NCBI GenBank assembly: GCA_016791115.1
Contig: JAEUNL010000014.1
Coordinates: 31,200 to 95,199, forward strand
From: Rhodocyclaceae bacterium
GTDB taxonomy: Bacteria > Pseudomonadota > Gammaproteobacteria > Burkholderiales > Rhodocyclaceae
DNA length: 64,000 bases
Direction of reading: 5' to 3'
Shown: positions 29,596-39,769 of the stretch, one piece after another
Layout of the letters: every line of letters starts with the position of its first letter
Position numbering within the stretch: the first letter of the stretch is position 1
Position numbers and translations under genes: made by a program
The notes under the pieces: model-generated
Databases searched by the model: none
What the model saw: the letters and a program-made list of their open reading frames with translations, nothing else
What the model was told of the DNA's origin: nothing

Positions 29596-30021
29596 TCAGG
29601 CGGGTTTTTCTGCGAGCGGGAAATTGACTTCGATCTCGACGCCGTCCGGATCGTCGAACATCAGTTGATGCACACCGTAATCGGCCAGCGTCCGCTCGAC
29701 ATAGGTCACGCCGGCCTTGTCGAGCCGGGCACGGAATTCGGCAAGCCCGGTGCCGTTGAAGGCCACGTGTTCCATGTTGCCGGTTTTGCGTGCAGCGTCA
29801 TCGCGGTGGCTGGGTGCGTGACGGCCGAGAAACGCATCCAGCGCCGGCCCGGCGCCGAGCAGGTGTACCACTGCATGGTCGCCCAGGAACAGGAGTCGAA
29901 ACGGGAACGCGAAGGCATCGAGCCGTTCGACGCGGAATCCCATCACGTCGGCATAGAAGCGGGCGGTGGCGTCGATGTCGCTGCTGCGCAGCGTGTAGTG
30001 GTCGAACATGGTGATCGGCAT
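29596..30021 (-). CDS. VOC-family (glyoxalase/dioxygenase fold) protein
   Basis: A 141-residue single-domain protein of the vicinal-oxygen-chelate superfamily. It starts MPITMFDHYTLRSSDIDATARFYADVMGF, where the early His is a likely metal ligand, continues with GNMEHVAFNGT, and ends with MFDDPDGVEIEVNFP carrying the late Glu ligand. The reaction cannot be assigned. An AGGAGA site precedes the ATG. It is on the same strand as, and 71 bases from, the SnoaL-like gene; the two may be co-transcribed. Confidence 0.87.
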   Translation of the reverse strand: MPITMFDHYTLRSSDIDATARFYADVMGFRVERLDAFAFPFRLLFLGDHAVVHLLGAGPALDAFLGRHAPSHRDDAARKTGNMEHVAFNGTGLAEFRARLDKAGVTYVERTLADYGVHQLMFDDPDGVEIEVNFPLAEKPA

Positions 30022-30092
30022 GGCTGTCTCCTGCTTGCGCGTTGTCGTTGTTGCGCCGCGATGTGCCGGTTGTCCCTTCGGCGTCGTCCCGT

Positions 30093-30530
30093 TCAGGCGA
30101 GCGGATAGCCGCGGCCGGCGTAGTCGAGTCCGCCGATGCGGTGTTCCTTCACGCCGTCGTGCGTCGGCGCGGCGTAGTAGGCGCGGATCTCGACGATGCG
30201 TCCGTCATCGGCGAAGCGGTACCACTCGTCGCCGCGCAGGATCAGTCCGGGCTTGCGCTTGAAGTGTGTCCATTCGATCACCGCCTGGCCGCTCTGCGGG
30301 TCGCCGGCGAAGTTGTCTACCGTCCAGTGCGAGCCGAGTTCTGCGACGCAACGCACCCAGCAGTGGGCGATCGCCGCCGCGCCGCGCAGCACGCCGAACG
30401 GGCTGCCCTCGGGAAAATAGTGCGTGCCCTCGGGGATGAAGAAATCCATGATGTCCTGGCGGTCGGCGCGATTGCAGGCGTCGAAGTAGGCGCGGATCGT
30501 GTGTTCCATGTGTTCTCGGGTGATGCTCAT
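30093..30530 (-). CDS. SnoaL-like / NTF2-fold protein
   Basis: A 145-residue protein beginning MSITREHMEHTIRAYFDACNRAD. The Trp/Phe-rich phrases SHWTVDNFAG, VIEWTHFKR and EWYRFADDGRIVEIRAYY are typical of SnoaL-like polyketide cyclase or steroid-isomerase relatives. A small-molecule role is likely but unspecified. GAGGAGA lies 8 bases before the ATG at 30530; the long upstream extension of the frame is arginine-rich and not coding-like. Confidence 0.85.
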   Translation of the reverse strand: MSITREHMEHTIRAYFDACNRADRQDIMDFFIPEGTHYFPEGSPFGVLRGAAAIAHCWVRCVAELGSHWTVDNFAGDPQSGQAVIEWTHFKRKPGLILRGDEWYRFADDGRIVEIRAYYAAPTHDGVKEHRIGGLDYAGRGYPLA

Positions 30531-30778
30531 CGGGCGTCTCCTCGATTCGTGTCGCCGGCAAGAGGCCGCAAGGGCACAGCCGTTGCCCGGGGCCGCACCC
30601 GCGCGGCCACGTCCAAGGCTAGGGACGACGCGCAAGCCTGTCCAATATCTTGTTTGACGGCGGGCGATACCGATCCCGTATTGCGCAGCGCAACCACGCA
30701 AAAAGTGTCAGTATGCAACGCCAGAACCCGCGTGGATAAAAGGGTTTGGAAGATGAATGTCAGTAGTTGGCGCCGCCT

Positions 30779-31687
30779 TCAGTGCTGCAGCTCGCGGCAG
30801 ATGTCGACCAGCCGGGCGCGCAGCCAGGCATGGGCTTCTTCCTTTTCGCTGCGCGGATGCCACACCATGCCGATCGGAAAATCGGGTAGGTCCAGCGGCG
30901 GCGGCAGCACGCGGATCGGCAGCGCGCGCGCGTAGGTGTGCGCGATGCGGCTATTGACCGTCATGATCACGTCCGACTCGACGATGATGAAAGGTGCGAC
31001 AAGGAAGTGCGGCACAGAGACCGAGATGCGCCGCGCCATGCCGAGTTTCGCCAGTGCCTCGTCCACCACGCCCGAGCGGCGGCGCGTCGACACGAACAGA
31101 TGCGGCAGTTCGACGTACTGCTTGAGCGTGAGGCGGCTCTTCACCTTCGGATGGTCCTTGCGCACTGCGCAGGCGAGGTGCTCCGTAAACAGATGTGCCT
31201 CGCGCAGGCGCTTCGGCAGGTTGGGAAAGTAGCCGAACGCGAGGTCGATCTCGCCGCTGTCGAGCGCTGCTTCCGGTTGAGAGAGCTGCAGCGAACGTAC
31301 GGAAAGGTCGACGCCGGGCGCCTGTTCCTGCAGCAGTTTCACCAGCCGGGGCATCACCAGGAACTCCATGTAGTCGCTGGCGCCGATCACGAAATGGTGC
31401 TGCGCGCTGCGCGGCTCGAAGCGCGCCGGAGTGGACAGCGTGTGCTGGATCTCGGTCAGCGCGGCGTGGATCGGGCCGTGTAGTTCGAGGGCGCGCGGCG
31501 TTGGCTCCATGCCGCGCGAGGTGCGCACGAGGATCGGGTCGTCCAGCGTGGCGCGCAGTCGCGACAGCGCATTGCTCATTGCCGGCTGCGAGAGGGCGAT
31601 GCGGTCAGCGGCGCGCGAGACGTGGCGTTCGCTCATCAGCGCGTCGAATACCACCAGCAGGTTCAGGTCGAGGCGGCGCAGGTCCAT
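30779..31687 (-). CDS. LysR-family transcriptional regulator
   Basis: A 302-residue regulator. The N-terminal winged helix-turn-helix reads HVSRAADRIALSQPAMSNALSRLR, of the NodD/NahR-like group (MDLRRLDLNLLVVFDALM). An effector-binding domain follows. The effector is unknown. Transcribed away from the small secreted protein at 31815 and upstream of the SnoaL-like and VOC genes on the same strand; either side could be its target. The 127-base divergent gap contains AT-rich sequence but no operator I can name. Confidence 0.92.
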   Translation of the reverse strand: MDLRRLDLNLLVVFDALMSERHVSRAADRIALSQPAMSNALSRLRATLDDPILVRTSRGMEPTPRALELHGPIHAALTEIQHTLSTPARFEPRSAQHHFVIGASDYMEFLVMPRLVKLLQEQAPGVDLSVRSLQLSQPEAALDSGEIDLAFGYFPNLPKRLREAHLFTEHLACAVRKDHPKVKSRLTLKQYVELPHLFVSTRRRSGVVDEALAKLGMARRISVSVPHFLVAPFIIVESDVIMTVNSRIAHTYARALPIRVLPPPLDLPDFPIGMVWHPRSEKEEAHAWLRARLVDICRELQH

Positions 31688-31814
31688 CGAATCGGTCCGA
31701 TCGGATATTCAAGGGGTGAATGTGTGGATTCCAACAAACCATTTCACAAATAGTAGTCGATGGCCCAAGATTCGATCAACCCGATCTTCAATTCAACCTT
31801 CAAGGAGCAGCACC

Positions 31815-32075
31815 ATGAACAAGCAGATTGCGTGGAGTATCGCCGCCACACTGGCCATCGCACCCGCTGCCTGGGCGACCGATTCGCAGGCCGCCGAGCG
31901 CAAGGACTTGCCGGTCACGCAGGCGGAATCCGCGGCGCCGGCGACCTACGACGTGTTCATCGACGGCGTCACCGGCTACGCCTTCATCAAGACGCCCGCC
32001 GGCTGGAAGTTCATCCGCAGCCTGCGCGACGATCCGGCGTCGCCGGCCAGTGGCACTAGGCTCGCCACGAAGTGA
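31815..32075 (+). CDS. small secreted protein of unknown function
   Basis: An 86-residue protein with a Sec signal peptide (MNKQIAWSIAATLAIAPAAWA) and a short mature part containing YDVFIDGVTGYAFIKTPAGW. AAGGAG lies 7-8 bases before the ATG. I do not recognise the family. It is divergent from the LysR gene, suggesting possible regulation by it. Confidence 0.75.
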   Translation: MNKQIAWSIAATLAIAPAAWATDSQAAERKDLPVTQAESAAPATYDVFIDGVTGYAFIKTPAGWKFIRSLRDDPASPASGTRLATK

Positions 32076-32260
32076 GTCGCGGCCGAGGCTGGCGGCAAGG
32101 AAGGGTCGGGCGCCTGGCGGGCCCGAACGGAGACATACCCTTGTCGAGCCCGCCGACGAGAACCCCCGCAAGTCCCTACATACTGCGGGGGATCGTTCTC
32201 GATGGGGCTTGGCCACGTGCGGCCGCCAGCCCGAGGTATTCCGGACGCCACGCGTCCGCG

Positions 32261-32965
32261 CTATTTCGAAACAGATTGGGTCGCGAACGGTGTCGTCGCC
32301 CACGGGAGGAAGAACTCCAGTTTGCGCACGGTTGCCGACAGGTAATAGGTTCGCGTCAGCGTTTCGACCATGTTCCCCGGTTTCGGCGGGCGGGTTCGTT
32401 CGGTTCTTCGCACCGGAACGTCATTCGTGATGGTCGGCGCGAACGTGACGGCGACGACCACGTGCGCCGCCTCCTGCAGGCGGCGTAAGTCGTCTGGCGT
32501 GGCCTTCGCGAGCAGGAGGGAATCCGGGGGGCAACCGTCGAGGCAGGATCCCGGCTGTGGCTGACCGAGTACTTTGTCGTCATGGTCGGACAACACCACC
32601 CGCTCGCAGGTTCGCGTGGTGTACGACGACGGTGCGCCGTCGCTCGTCTTGATGGCCACCTTTCCCGTTGTCTGGCAATCCTCCGCCAGGGAGATCAAGC
32701 CAAGGTTGTTGTCAGACGGCTTCAAGCGGATCAGGGCGGTGCCCGATGGTGGGTCGTATCGAAACTGGTTGAACAAAAGGTTGCCGAGCTTCACGCGAAC
32801 CACGGTCTCGCGCTCGAATGCCGCGCGGTCGGTGATCTGGCCAGGCTGCAGTCCTGCGTTCTGCTGGGCAAACCGCAGCAGTGGAGGGACGTCGGTTGCC
32901 GATGTGTTCAATGAGGTGAGCAGGAGCAGGGCGCCGAGAGTCAGTTTTCTCGCATGGAATGGCAT
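32261..32965 (-). CDS. exported protein of unknown function
   Basis: A 234-residue protein with a signal peptide (KLTLGALLLLTSLNTSATD) when started at the ATG at 32965. Four Cys residues in TTGKVAIK-upstream and SCLDGCPPD regions suggest disulfides in the periplasm. The phrase PDDLRRLQEAAHVVVAVTF and a Lys/Arg-rich RRTERTRPP stretch follow. No family recognised. It stands alone between the small secreted gene and the RecA-like gene; its 3' neighbour is convergent. Confidence 0.65.
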   Translation of the reverse strand: MPFHARKLTLGALLLLTSLNTSATDVPPLLRFAQQNAGLQPGQITDRAAFERETVVRVKLGNLLFNQFRYDPPSGTALIRLKPSDNNLGLISLAEDCQTTGKVAIKTSDGAPSSYTTRTCERVVLSDHDDKVLGQPQPGSCLDGCPPDSLLLAKATPDDLRRLQEAAHVVVAVTFAPTITNDVPVRRTERTRPPKPGNMVETLTRTYYLSATVRKLEFFLPWATTPFATQSVSK

Positions 32966-33170
32966 GGCAGGTTTCAGTCGTTGAATCGGATCGCGATGAT
33001 ATCGGGATCGCGCGGGTATGCACGGTCTGTCGCGCAACGTTGCGTGCAGGGTTGTCGTTTCGGATCAGCGCCGTTTCGCGAGGACCGCGGCGAGCACTGA
33101 CCCGGAGAACGGATGCGCTGCGCGCTCGAGCAAGCGACGCAAGGGGAAAGTGGAATGGCGCAGCGCGCGT

Positions 33171-33782
33171 TCAATCGGCCGCGTTTGGACTCCAGCTCAG
33201 CGAGGCGAGCAGCCAGTCGGCGTTGACGCGCGACGGGTCGAGTTCGTACTTGGAAGGCAGGCGTACCGGCGTTTCCGCGAGGTCTGCCAGGCAAGTCGTG
33301 TCGTCGTGGGCGGTGCCGATTGCCACCACTTCGCAATTGCGCTGGTTTGCGAGTTCGACGAGCGTGCGCAGTGTCGGCCGATCGCGCGGTCCGATCGCCT
33401 GGCAGCCATCGATGACGATCAGCCGCCCGAGCGGGGCGCGGCTGCGCACAAGCTCGATCAGCCGGTCGAGCGCTTCGCGCGGATGGCAGGCGAGGCTGGC
33501 GCCCTCGGCCGCCACCGTTGCGTAGCTGAGCGGCGCGCCGGCCCGTTCCGCGCTCGCGCGGCCGGGCAGCGCCACGATGCGCGCGCCCATTGCACGTACT
33601 GCCGACAGATAGTTGTCGCGCAGGGGATTCAGGTTGATCAACAGGGTCTGCCGGTTCTTTTCCACGTTCGCGGCGAGCCTCGTCAGCACGTATTGCTGGC
33701 GCAGGCTGCCCGTCGGAGCGACGACACGCGTGACGCGCGGCGGTGAAATCGGGACGAGGCCCTTGGCGAAAAGTGAATTCAT
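33171..33782 (-). CDS. degenerate RecA-fold-like protein of unknown function
   Basis: A 203-residue protein starting MNSLFAKGLVPISPPRVTR. The order APTGSLRQQYVLTRL, then QTLLINLNP, then RLIVIDGCQAIG resembles the Walker A, strand 2 and Walker B elements of a RecA-type core. The P-loop Lys/Gly pattern is missing, so ATP binding is doubtful. It resembles SulA/ImuA-like or DnaB-like folds only at the level of strand order. I would not assign a function. Orientation matches the downstream exported protein but they are 205 bases apart. Confidence 0.6.
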   Translation of the reverse strand: MNSLFAKGLVPISPPRVTRVVAPTGSLRQQYVLTRLAANVEKNRQTLLINLNPLRDNYLSAVRAMGARIVALPGRASAERAGAPLSYATVAAEGASLACHPREALDRLIELVRSRAPLGRLIVIDGCQAIGPRDRPTLRTLVELANQRNCEVVAIGTAHDDTTCLADLAETPVRLPSKYELDPSRVNADWLLASLSWSPNAAD

Positions 33783-33890
33783 CGATCGGTCTGTAAGGCT
33801 GGCGCCCGAGTGTCGGCGCAAGCGATCGCCCGAGTGTATCTTTCTGTGTCCCCGAGATCGCGTGCTGGAAGTCACGTTTGCTTGAGGTCC

Positions 33891-33919
33891 AAAACAAAAC
33901 GGCACCCACAGGTGCCGTT
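33891..33919 (-). terminator. intrinsic terminator after aceB
   Basis: A 9-bp stem AACGGCACC / GGTGCCGTT with a 4-base loop, followed on the minus strand by TTTGTTTTGG. It lies 24 bases after the malate synthase stop. Confidence 0.88.
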
Positions 33920-33942
33920 TCGTCGAACGCAGCCGAAGCCGC

Positions 33943-35577
<1,635 letters not shown>

Positions 35578-35643
35578 TGTCGTTTCCCTCTGACTTGTCC
35601 ATCCGTGGCCCCTTCTATTCGGGGTGCCCGGTGGGTTGATGAT

Positions 35644-36369
35644 TCAAGTTCGCGCTTCAACGAAGCGCACCACATCCTGCAGCGAGGTGCCGGTCGCGTC
35701 GGGTTCCACGCCCAGGCGCTCCAGCGGCAATCCGCTGCGGTTGATCCAGATCGTCGTGTAGCCGAACCAGGTGGCGCCGCAGGCGTCCCACGCGTTCGAC
35801 GACACGAACAGCATTTCCTTTGCCGGCAGCCCGAGCGCATCGGGGCCGAGCTGGTAGGCCGCGGCGGAAGTCTTGTATTGCCGCACCGTCTCCACCGACA
35901 ACACGCGCTCGAAGGTACCGCTCATGCCGGCATGGTCGATCAGCGCGTCAAGCATCGCGGACGTTCCGTTGGTCAGGATCGCCAGTCGCATGCCCTTGTC
36001 CTTCAACGCCTGCAGCGCTGCGGGCGCGTCGGCGTGGGCCGCGAGCTTCGCGTACTGCTGCATCAACTTCTGTTCGACATCGGCGCTGAGCGCGACACCC
36101 AGTGCGTCGGCCGTCCAGCGCAGCGCATCGCGGGTGACCTCGTCGAATGGCGCGTAGCGGTTCGACAGCGTGCGCAGGCGCGTATAGTCGATCTGCCGTT
36201 CGCGCCACAGCTTCGTGATCGCCTCGCCCTTGCCGGGAAACAGTTGCTCGGCAAGCGCACCAACCGAATGCACGTCGAACAGCGTGCCGTAGGCATCGAA
36301 AACGACGGCGCGGATCGGCGATTGCACTTGCGAGTCCTCCGCGTTACGAATCTGCTGTTGCGACTGCAC
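35644..36369 (-). CDS. haloacid dehalogenase, type II
   Basis: A 241-residue L-2-haloacid dehalogenase-family protein. Motif I VFDAYGTLFDVHS has the nucleophile Asp, motif II is ILTNGTS, the Lys is in VRQYKTSAAAY, and motif III is VSSNAWDACGATWFGY. These match the dehalogenase rather than the phosphatase branch. Products of such enzymes (glycolate, glyoxylate) would feed the adjacent malate synthase, which is inference from neighbourhood. Divergent from a LysR gene across an AT-rich operator-like region. Confidence 0.9.
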   Translation of the reverse strand: MQSQQQIRNAEDSQVQSPIRAVVFDAYGTLFDVHSVGALAEQLFPGKGEAITKLWRERQIDYTRLRTLSNRYAPFDEVTRDALRWTADALGVALSADVEQKLMQQYAKLAAHADAPAALQALKDKGMRLAILTNGTSAMLDALIDHAGMSGTFERVLSVETVRQYKTSAAAYQLGPDALGLPAKEMLFVSSNAWDACGATWFGYTTIWINRSGLPLERLGVEPDATGTSLQDVVRFVEART

Positions 36370-36441
36370 ATCGCCTTGGCCGCTGACAATGTGTTGCGAT
36401 GCTGCAATGGCACACAGTGTATTGGTTGGGAGTTGCTGTGT

Positions 36442-36477
36442 TAATAGTGTATAAAGTCACTATATTTGTGACTATTA
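36442..36477. promoter_or_regulatory. nested inverted repeats between dehalogenase and LysR genes
   Basis: In an AT-rich 115-base divergent gap, three overlapping inverted repeats occur: TAATAGT/ACTATTA (36442-48, 36471-77), ATAGTG/CACTAT (36444-49, 36458-63) and AGTCAC/GTGACT (36455-60, 36468-73). Position and symmetry fit a LysR autoregulatory and activation site. The last base is 8 before the LysR ATG. Confidence 0.6.
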
Positions 36478-36484
36478 GTACAAG

Positions 36485-37384
36485 ATGGACCGGTTCCGCG
36501 AGATCGAGACCTTCGTTTCCGTGGCCGCACGCGGCAGTCTGTCTGCTGCGGCGCGGGAAGAGGGTGTGCAGCCGGCGGTGATTGGCCGGCGCATCGACGC
36601 GCTGGAAGCCCGCCTGGGCGTGAAACTGATGGTGCGCACCACCCGGCGCCTGACGCTGACTTTCGAGGGCGCCGCGTTCTTGGAAGACTGCCAGCGCATC
36701 CTCAACGAACTGGTCGACGCCGAAAGCTCGGTTACCGAAGGCGGCGTCAAAGCCACCGGCCTGCTGCGCGTGACCGCGCCGGCCGGGTTCGGCCGCCGCC
36801 ACGTGGCGCCGTTGGTGGAGACTTACATCGCCGAAAACCCGGATGTCGCGGTGTCGCTCGACCTCTCGGACCGCATCGTGGACATCGTCACCGAGGGCGT
36901 GGATTGCGCCGTGCGCATCGGCGATCTGGAGGATTCGCGCCTCATCAGCATCAAGCTCGCCGAAACGCGGCGCGTCGTCGTCGCCAGCCCCGACTACCTT
37001 GCACGCCACGGCACGCCGCTGCATCCGTGGGATCTGCAGCGCCACCGCTGCCTGACGCTGGGGCCGAGTTCCAGCCAGAGCCGCGGCTGGCAATTCGTGG
37101 TGCACGGCGAGCCGGTGCAGTTGCGGCTGACCAACGTCCTGCGCTGCAACGACGGTGCCGTGCTGCGCGACTGGGCGGTGAATGGCCTCGGCCTTGCATG
37201 GCGTTCGATGTGGGAAGTCAGCGACGACATCGCCGACGGCAAGCTGGTCGAGGTGCTCGGCGAATTCGCCAACACACCGTTCGGCATCTACGTCGTCTAT
37301 CCGCAGCGCCGCCACCTGCCACTGCGCCTGCAGTTGTTCATCGAGCTGCTGCGCAAGACCTACCGCGATCCGCAGTACTGGTAG
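36485..37384 (+). CDS. LysR-family transcriptional regulator
   Basis: A 299-residue regulator. The helix-turn-helix region reads GSLSAAAREEGVQPAVIGRRIDALEARLGVKL, the branch often annotated as DsdC/PecT-like or CrgA-like. The effector domain contains CAVRIGDLEDSRLISIKLAETRR and NGLGLAWRSMWEV. It probably controls the divergent dehalogenase-aceB genes through the nested repeats before its start. The bufferin operon follows on the same strand 266 bases later, so a link to it is possible but weaker. Confidence 0.92.
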   Translation: MDRFREIETFVSVAARGSLSAAAREEGVQPAVIGRRIDALEARLGVKLMVRTTRRLTLTFEGAAFLEDCQRILNELVDAESSVTEGGVKATGLLRVTAPAGFGRRHVAPLVETYIAENPDVAVSLDLSDRIVDIVTEGVDCAVRIGDLEDSRLISIKLAETRRVVVASPDYLARHGTPLHPWDLQRHRCLTLGPSSSQSRGWQFVVHGEPVQLRLTNVLRCNDGAVLRDWAVNGLGLAWRSMWEVSDDIADGKLVEVLGEFANTPFGIYVVYPQRRHLPLRLQLFIELLRKTYRDPQYW

Positions 37385-37650
37385 CCCGCGCCGGGTCCGG
37401 GTGCCGTGCGGCATAATGGCCGCCGCCGCATCCGACCTGCGTGCAATCGCGTAATGCCCTCTGACTGGTTGCGAAACAAGCGGGAGTCGGCGCGATCGGT
37501 GCGCCGGGCGTTATTTCGATGACCGGCAAGTAAGGTTGGCGGACGCAGTACGGTCTTGTTGGATGCCGACGCCGATCGTTCGGCGGTTTGCGGGCCGCAT
37601 GATGCTGGCGTGCCGCGTTCCACCCCCACTACCTCGATAGGAGAGAAATC

Positions 37651-37923
37651 ATGACGACGAAACTGACCGGCATTGCGCTCGCTTCCGCCGCTGCTGCCCT
37701 GTTCGCCACCGGGGCCGCCATGGCGCCGCTGGCGCAGGCCGCCGAAGACGGCAAGGTCAAGTGCGAAGGCGTCAATTCGTGCAAGGGCACTTCCGAGTGC
37801 GCCACCGCCAAGAGCGCCTGCAAGGGCCAGAACGGCTGCAAGGGGCAGGGCTGGGTCAGCAAGGCCAGCAAGGCCGAGTGCGAGAAGGCCGGCGGCAAGG
37901 TGTCCATGGACAAGAAGATGTGA
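37651..37923 (+). CDS. bufferin-type Cys-rich RiPP precursor (BufA2-like)
   Basis: A 90-residue precursor with a Sec signal peptide (about residues 1-30, ending LAQA). The mature part has six Cys (38, 44, 50, 57, 63, 77), including the family word CEGVNSCKG and then NGCKGQGW. Bufferins are periplasmic metallophores in which core Cys are converted by a DUF692 enzyme, and they help with copper or related metal stress. This gene is followed by exactly the DUF692 and DUF2063 partners. AGGAGA lies 6 bases before the ATG. A strong hairpin follows the stop. Confidence 0.9.
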   Translation: MTTKLTGIALASAAAALFATGAAMAPLAQAAEDGKVKCEGVNSCKGTSECATAKSACKGQNGCKGQGWVSKASKAECEKAGGKVSMDKKM

Positions 37924-37942
37924 TGTTCGTCTGCTGACACGG

Positions 37943-37971
37943 CGACACGCGGCGCCTGGCGCCGCGTGTCG
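37943..37971 (+). terminator. hairpin between precursor and DUF692 genes (attenuator-like)
   Basis: A perfect 13-bp GC-rich stem (37943-37955 with 37959-37971) with a 3-base loop is followed by TTT. It starts 20 bases after the precursor stop and ends 31 bases before the inferred bufB start. It is likely to stop most transcripts or protect the precursor mRNA 3' end, giving more precursor than enzyme. Confidence 0.75.
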
Positions 37972-38001
37972 TTTGCGTCATCCCGGAAACGAATTCGACC
38001 C

Positions 38002-38847
38002 ATGCAGCACACCCATCCCGGCGCGACGATCAAGGGCTTCGGCCTCGGCCTGCGCACCGACCACTACCGCGACTTCGTCGAGCGCAAGCCGGCGGTCGAC
38101 TGGCTCGAGATCATCTCCGAGAACTACATGGTGCCGGGCGGCAAGCCGCTGCACTTTCTGGACACCATCCGCCGCGACTACCCGATGGTCATGCACGGCG
38201 TGTCGCTCTCCATCGGCAGCACCGACCCGCTGAACACCGACTATCTGCGCGAGCTGAAAGCGCTGATCGCGCGCGTGCAACCCGGCTGGGTGTCGGACCA
38301 CATTTGCTGGACCGGCGTCGACCACCACAACCTGCATGACCTGCTGCCGATGCCGTACACCGAGGCCTCGCTGCGCCATCTCGTCGGGCGCATCGGCCAG
38401 GTGCAGGAATTCCTCGGCCGCCGCATCCTGCTCGAAAACGTGTCGAGCTACGTCACCTACGCCGCCGACGAAATGGCCGAATGGGAGTTCGTTGCCGAAC
38501 TCGCGCGCCGCGCCGACTGCGAGTTGCTGTTCGACGTGAACAACGTCTACGTCAGCGCACGCAACCACGGCTTCGATCCGCGCGTCTATGTCGATGCCAT
38601 GCCGGTTGGACGCGTGCGCCAGATCCACCTTGCCGGCCACGAGGACCACGGCGATTTCGTCATCGACACCCACGACCACCCGGTGCGCGACGAGGTGTGG
38701 GAACTCTACCGCTACACCATCGCGCGCATGGGCGCGATGCCGACCATGATCGAGCGCGACGACGACATCCCGCCGCTCGACGAACTCATTGCCGAACTCG
38801 CGCAGGCACGCTTGGTTGCCGACGCAGCGTTGCGAGAGGCAGCCTAG
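38002..38847 (+). CDS. bufB: DUF692 (MbnB/TglH-type) multinuclear iron enzyme
   Basis: Family members use two or three irons to modify Cys residues of peptide precursors, as MbnB does for methanobactin. This 281-residue TIM-barrel protein has [52 protein letters not shown] and [20 protein letters not shown], which supply the His, Glu, Asn and Asp metal ligands. The start is the ATG at 38002 ([14 protein letters not shown]); a GTG 36 bases upstream lies inside the hairpin and is disfavoured. Its expected substrate is the Cys-rich precursor just upstream. Confidence 0.92.
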   Translation: MQHTHPGATIKGFGLGLRTDHYRDFVERKPAVDWLEIISENYMVPGGKPLHFLDTIRRDYPMVMHGVSLSIGSTDPLNTDYLRELKALIARVQPGWVSDHICWTGVDHHNLHDLLPMPYTEASLRHLVGRIGQVQEFLGRRILLENVSSYVTYAADEMAEWEFVAELARRADCELLFDVNNVYVSARNHGFDPRVYVDAMPVGRVRQIHLAGHEDHGDFVIDTHDHPVRDEVWELYRYTIARMGAMPTMIERDDDIPPLDELIAELAQARLVADAALREAA

Positions 38848-39624
38848 ATGGCCGCCTTGCGACAACAGCAGCAGGCCTTCCGCGGCGCAGTCGTCGACGT
38901 GCCGGACACGACGCTGTTTGCCCAGGGGGCGAGCGACCCCGCGCGCCGCCTCGACATCTACCGCCACGCCTACCGCAGCCGTCTCACCGAGGCGCTGGCC
39001 GCCAACTACCCGGTGCTCGCGCGCGCACTCGGCGACGAGGCCTTTGCCCAGCTCGCCCTGCAGTACATCGACGCCCGGCCGTCGCGCCACGCTTCGATAC
39101 GCTGGTTCGGCGACCAGCTCGGCGCCTTCTGTGACGAGCATCCCGACGCGCTGCCGCACCCCGCACTGCGCGATCTGATCAAACTCGAGTGGGCCATTTG
39201 CAGCGCCTTCGACGCCGCCGATGCACCGCTCGCCACGCGCGACGACCTGCTGCAGCGCGCGCCCGACGCCTGGCCCGCGCTGCGGCTCGAATTCCACCCC
39301 GCCGTCGCGCTGCTCGAACTCGCCTGGGGCGTCGAGCCGATCTGGCAGGCTTTGTCGCGCGACATGGAGGCCGGCGTCGAGCGCGAGGTGCCCGAGCCGC
39401 AGGAACATGCTCATGCCATTGTCGTCTGGCGCCAGGCGCTCACGCCGAAGTGGCGCTCGCTCGACGCCACCGAAGCCCGATGCCTCGCCGCCGCACTGCG
39501 TGGCGACAACTTCGCCCAATGGTGCGACCTCGCCGCCGCGCGAATCGCCTCCGCCGACGCGCCGGCCGCCGTGGTTGGCTGGCTGCAGAACTGGCTAGCC
39601 GACAGTTTGGTCGCAAGGGGCTGA
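38848..39624 (+). CDS. bufC: DUF2063 partner protein
   Basis: A 258-residue protein of the DUF2063 family, which pairs with DUF692 enzymes and is thought to bind the precursor leader and deliver it. Typical N-terminal phrases are FRGAVV, RLDIYRHAYRSRLTEALAANYPVLARALGD and ALQYIDARPSRHASIRWFG. The ATG directly follows the bufB stop, so translation is coupled. No DoxX-type gene follows, unlike many bufferin loci. Confidence 0.92.
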   Translation: MAALRQQQQAFRGAVVDVPDTTLFAQGASDPARRLDIYRHAYRSRLTEALAANYPVLARALGDEAFAQLALQYIDARPSRHASIRWFGDQLGAFCDEHPDALPHPALRDLIKLEWAICSAFDAADAPLATRDDLLQRAPDAWPALRLEFHPAVALLELAWGVEPIWQALSRDMEAGVEREVPEPQEHAHAIVVWRQALTPKWRSLDATEARCLAAALRGDNFAQWCDLAAARIASADAPAAVVGWLQNWLADSLVARG

Positions 39625-39769
39625 CCGGCCTGCAGGGCGCATGAAACGGCGATCTTCAGCCATCGTCGGCCACGAAGTCCATTCCATGCGGTATGCGGCA
39701 CGGCATGCCGCGAACGCGCCAATCCACGCGCTTCTCAAGGCGGCCGGTTTTTTTTGCGCCTGAATCGCG

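Noticed and set aside
39741..39755. T8 tract after the bufferin operon as a terminator
   Set aside because: The T-run is present but the stem before it is weak and imperfect, so it was not listed as a terminator.
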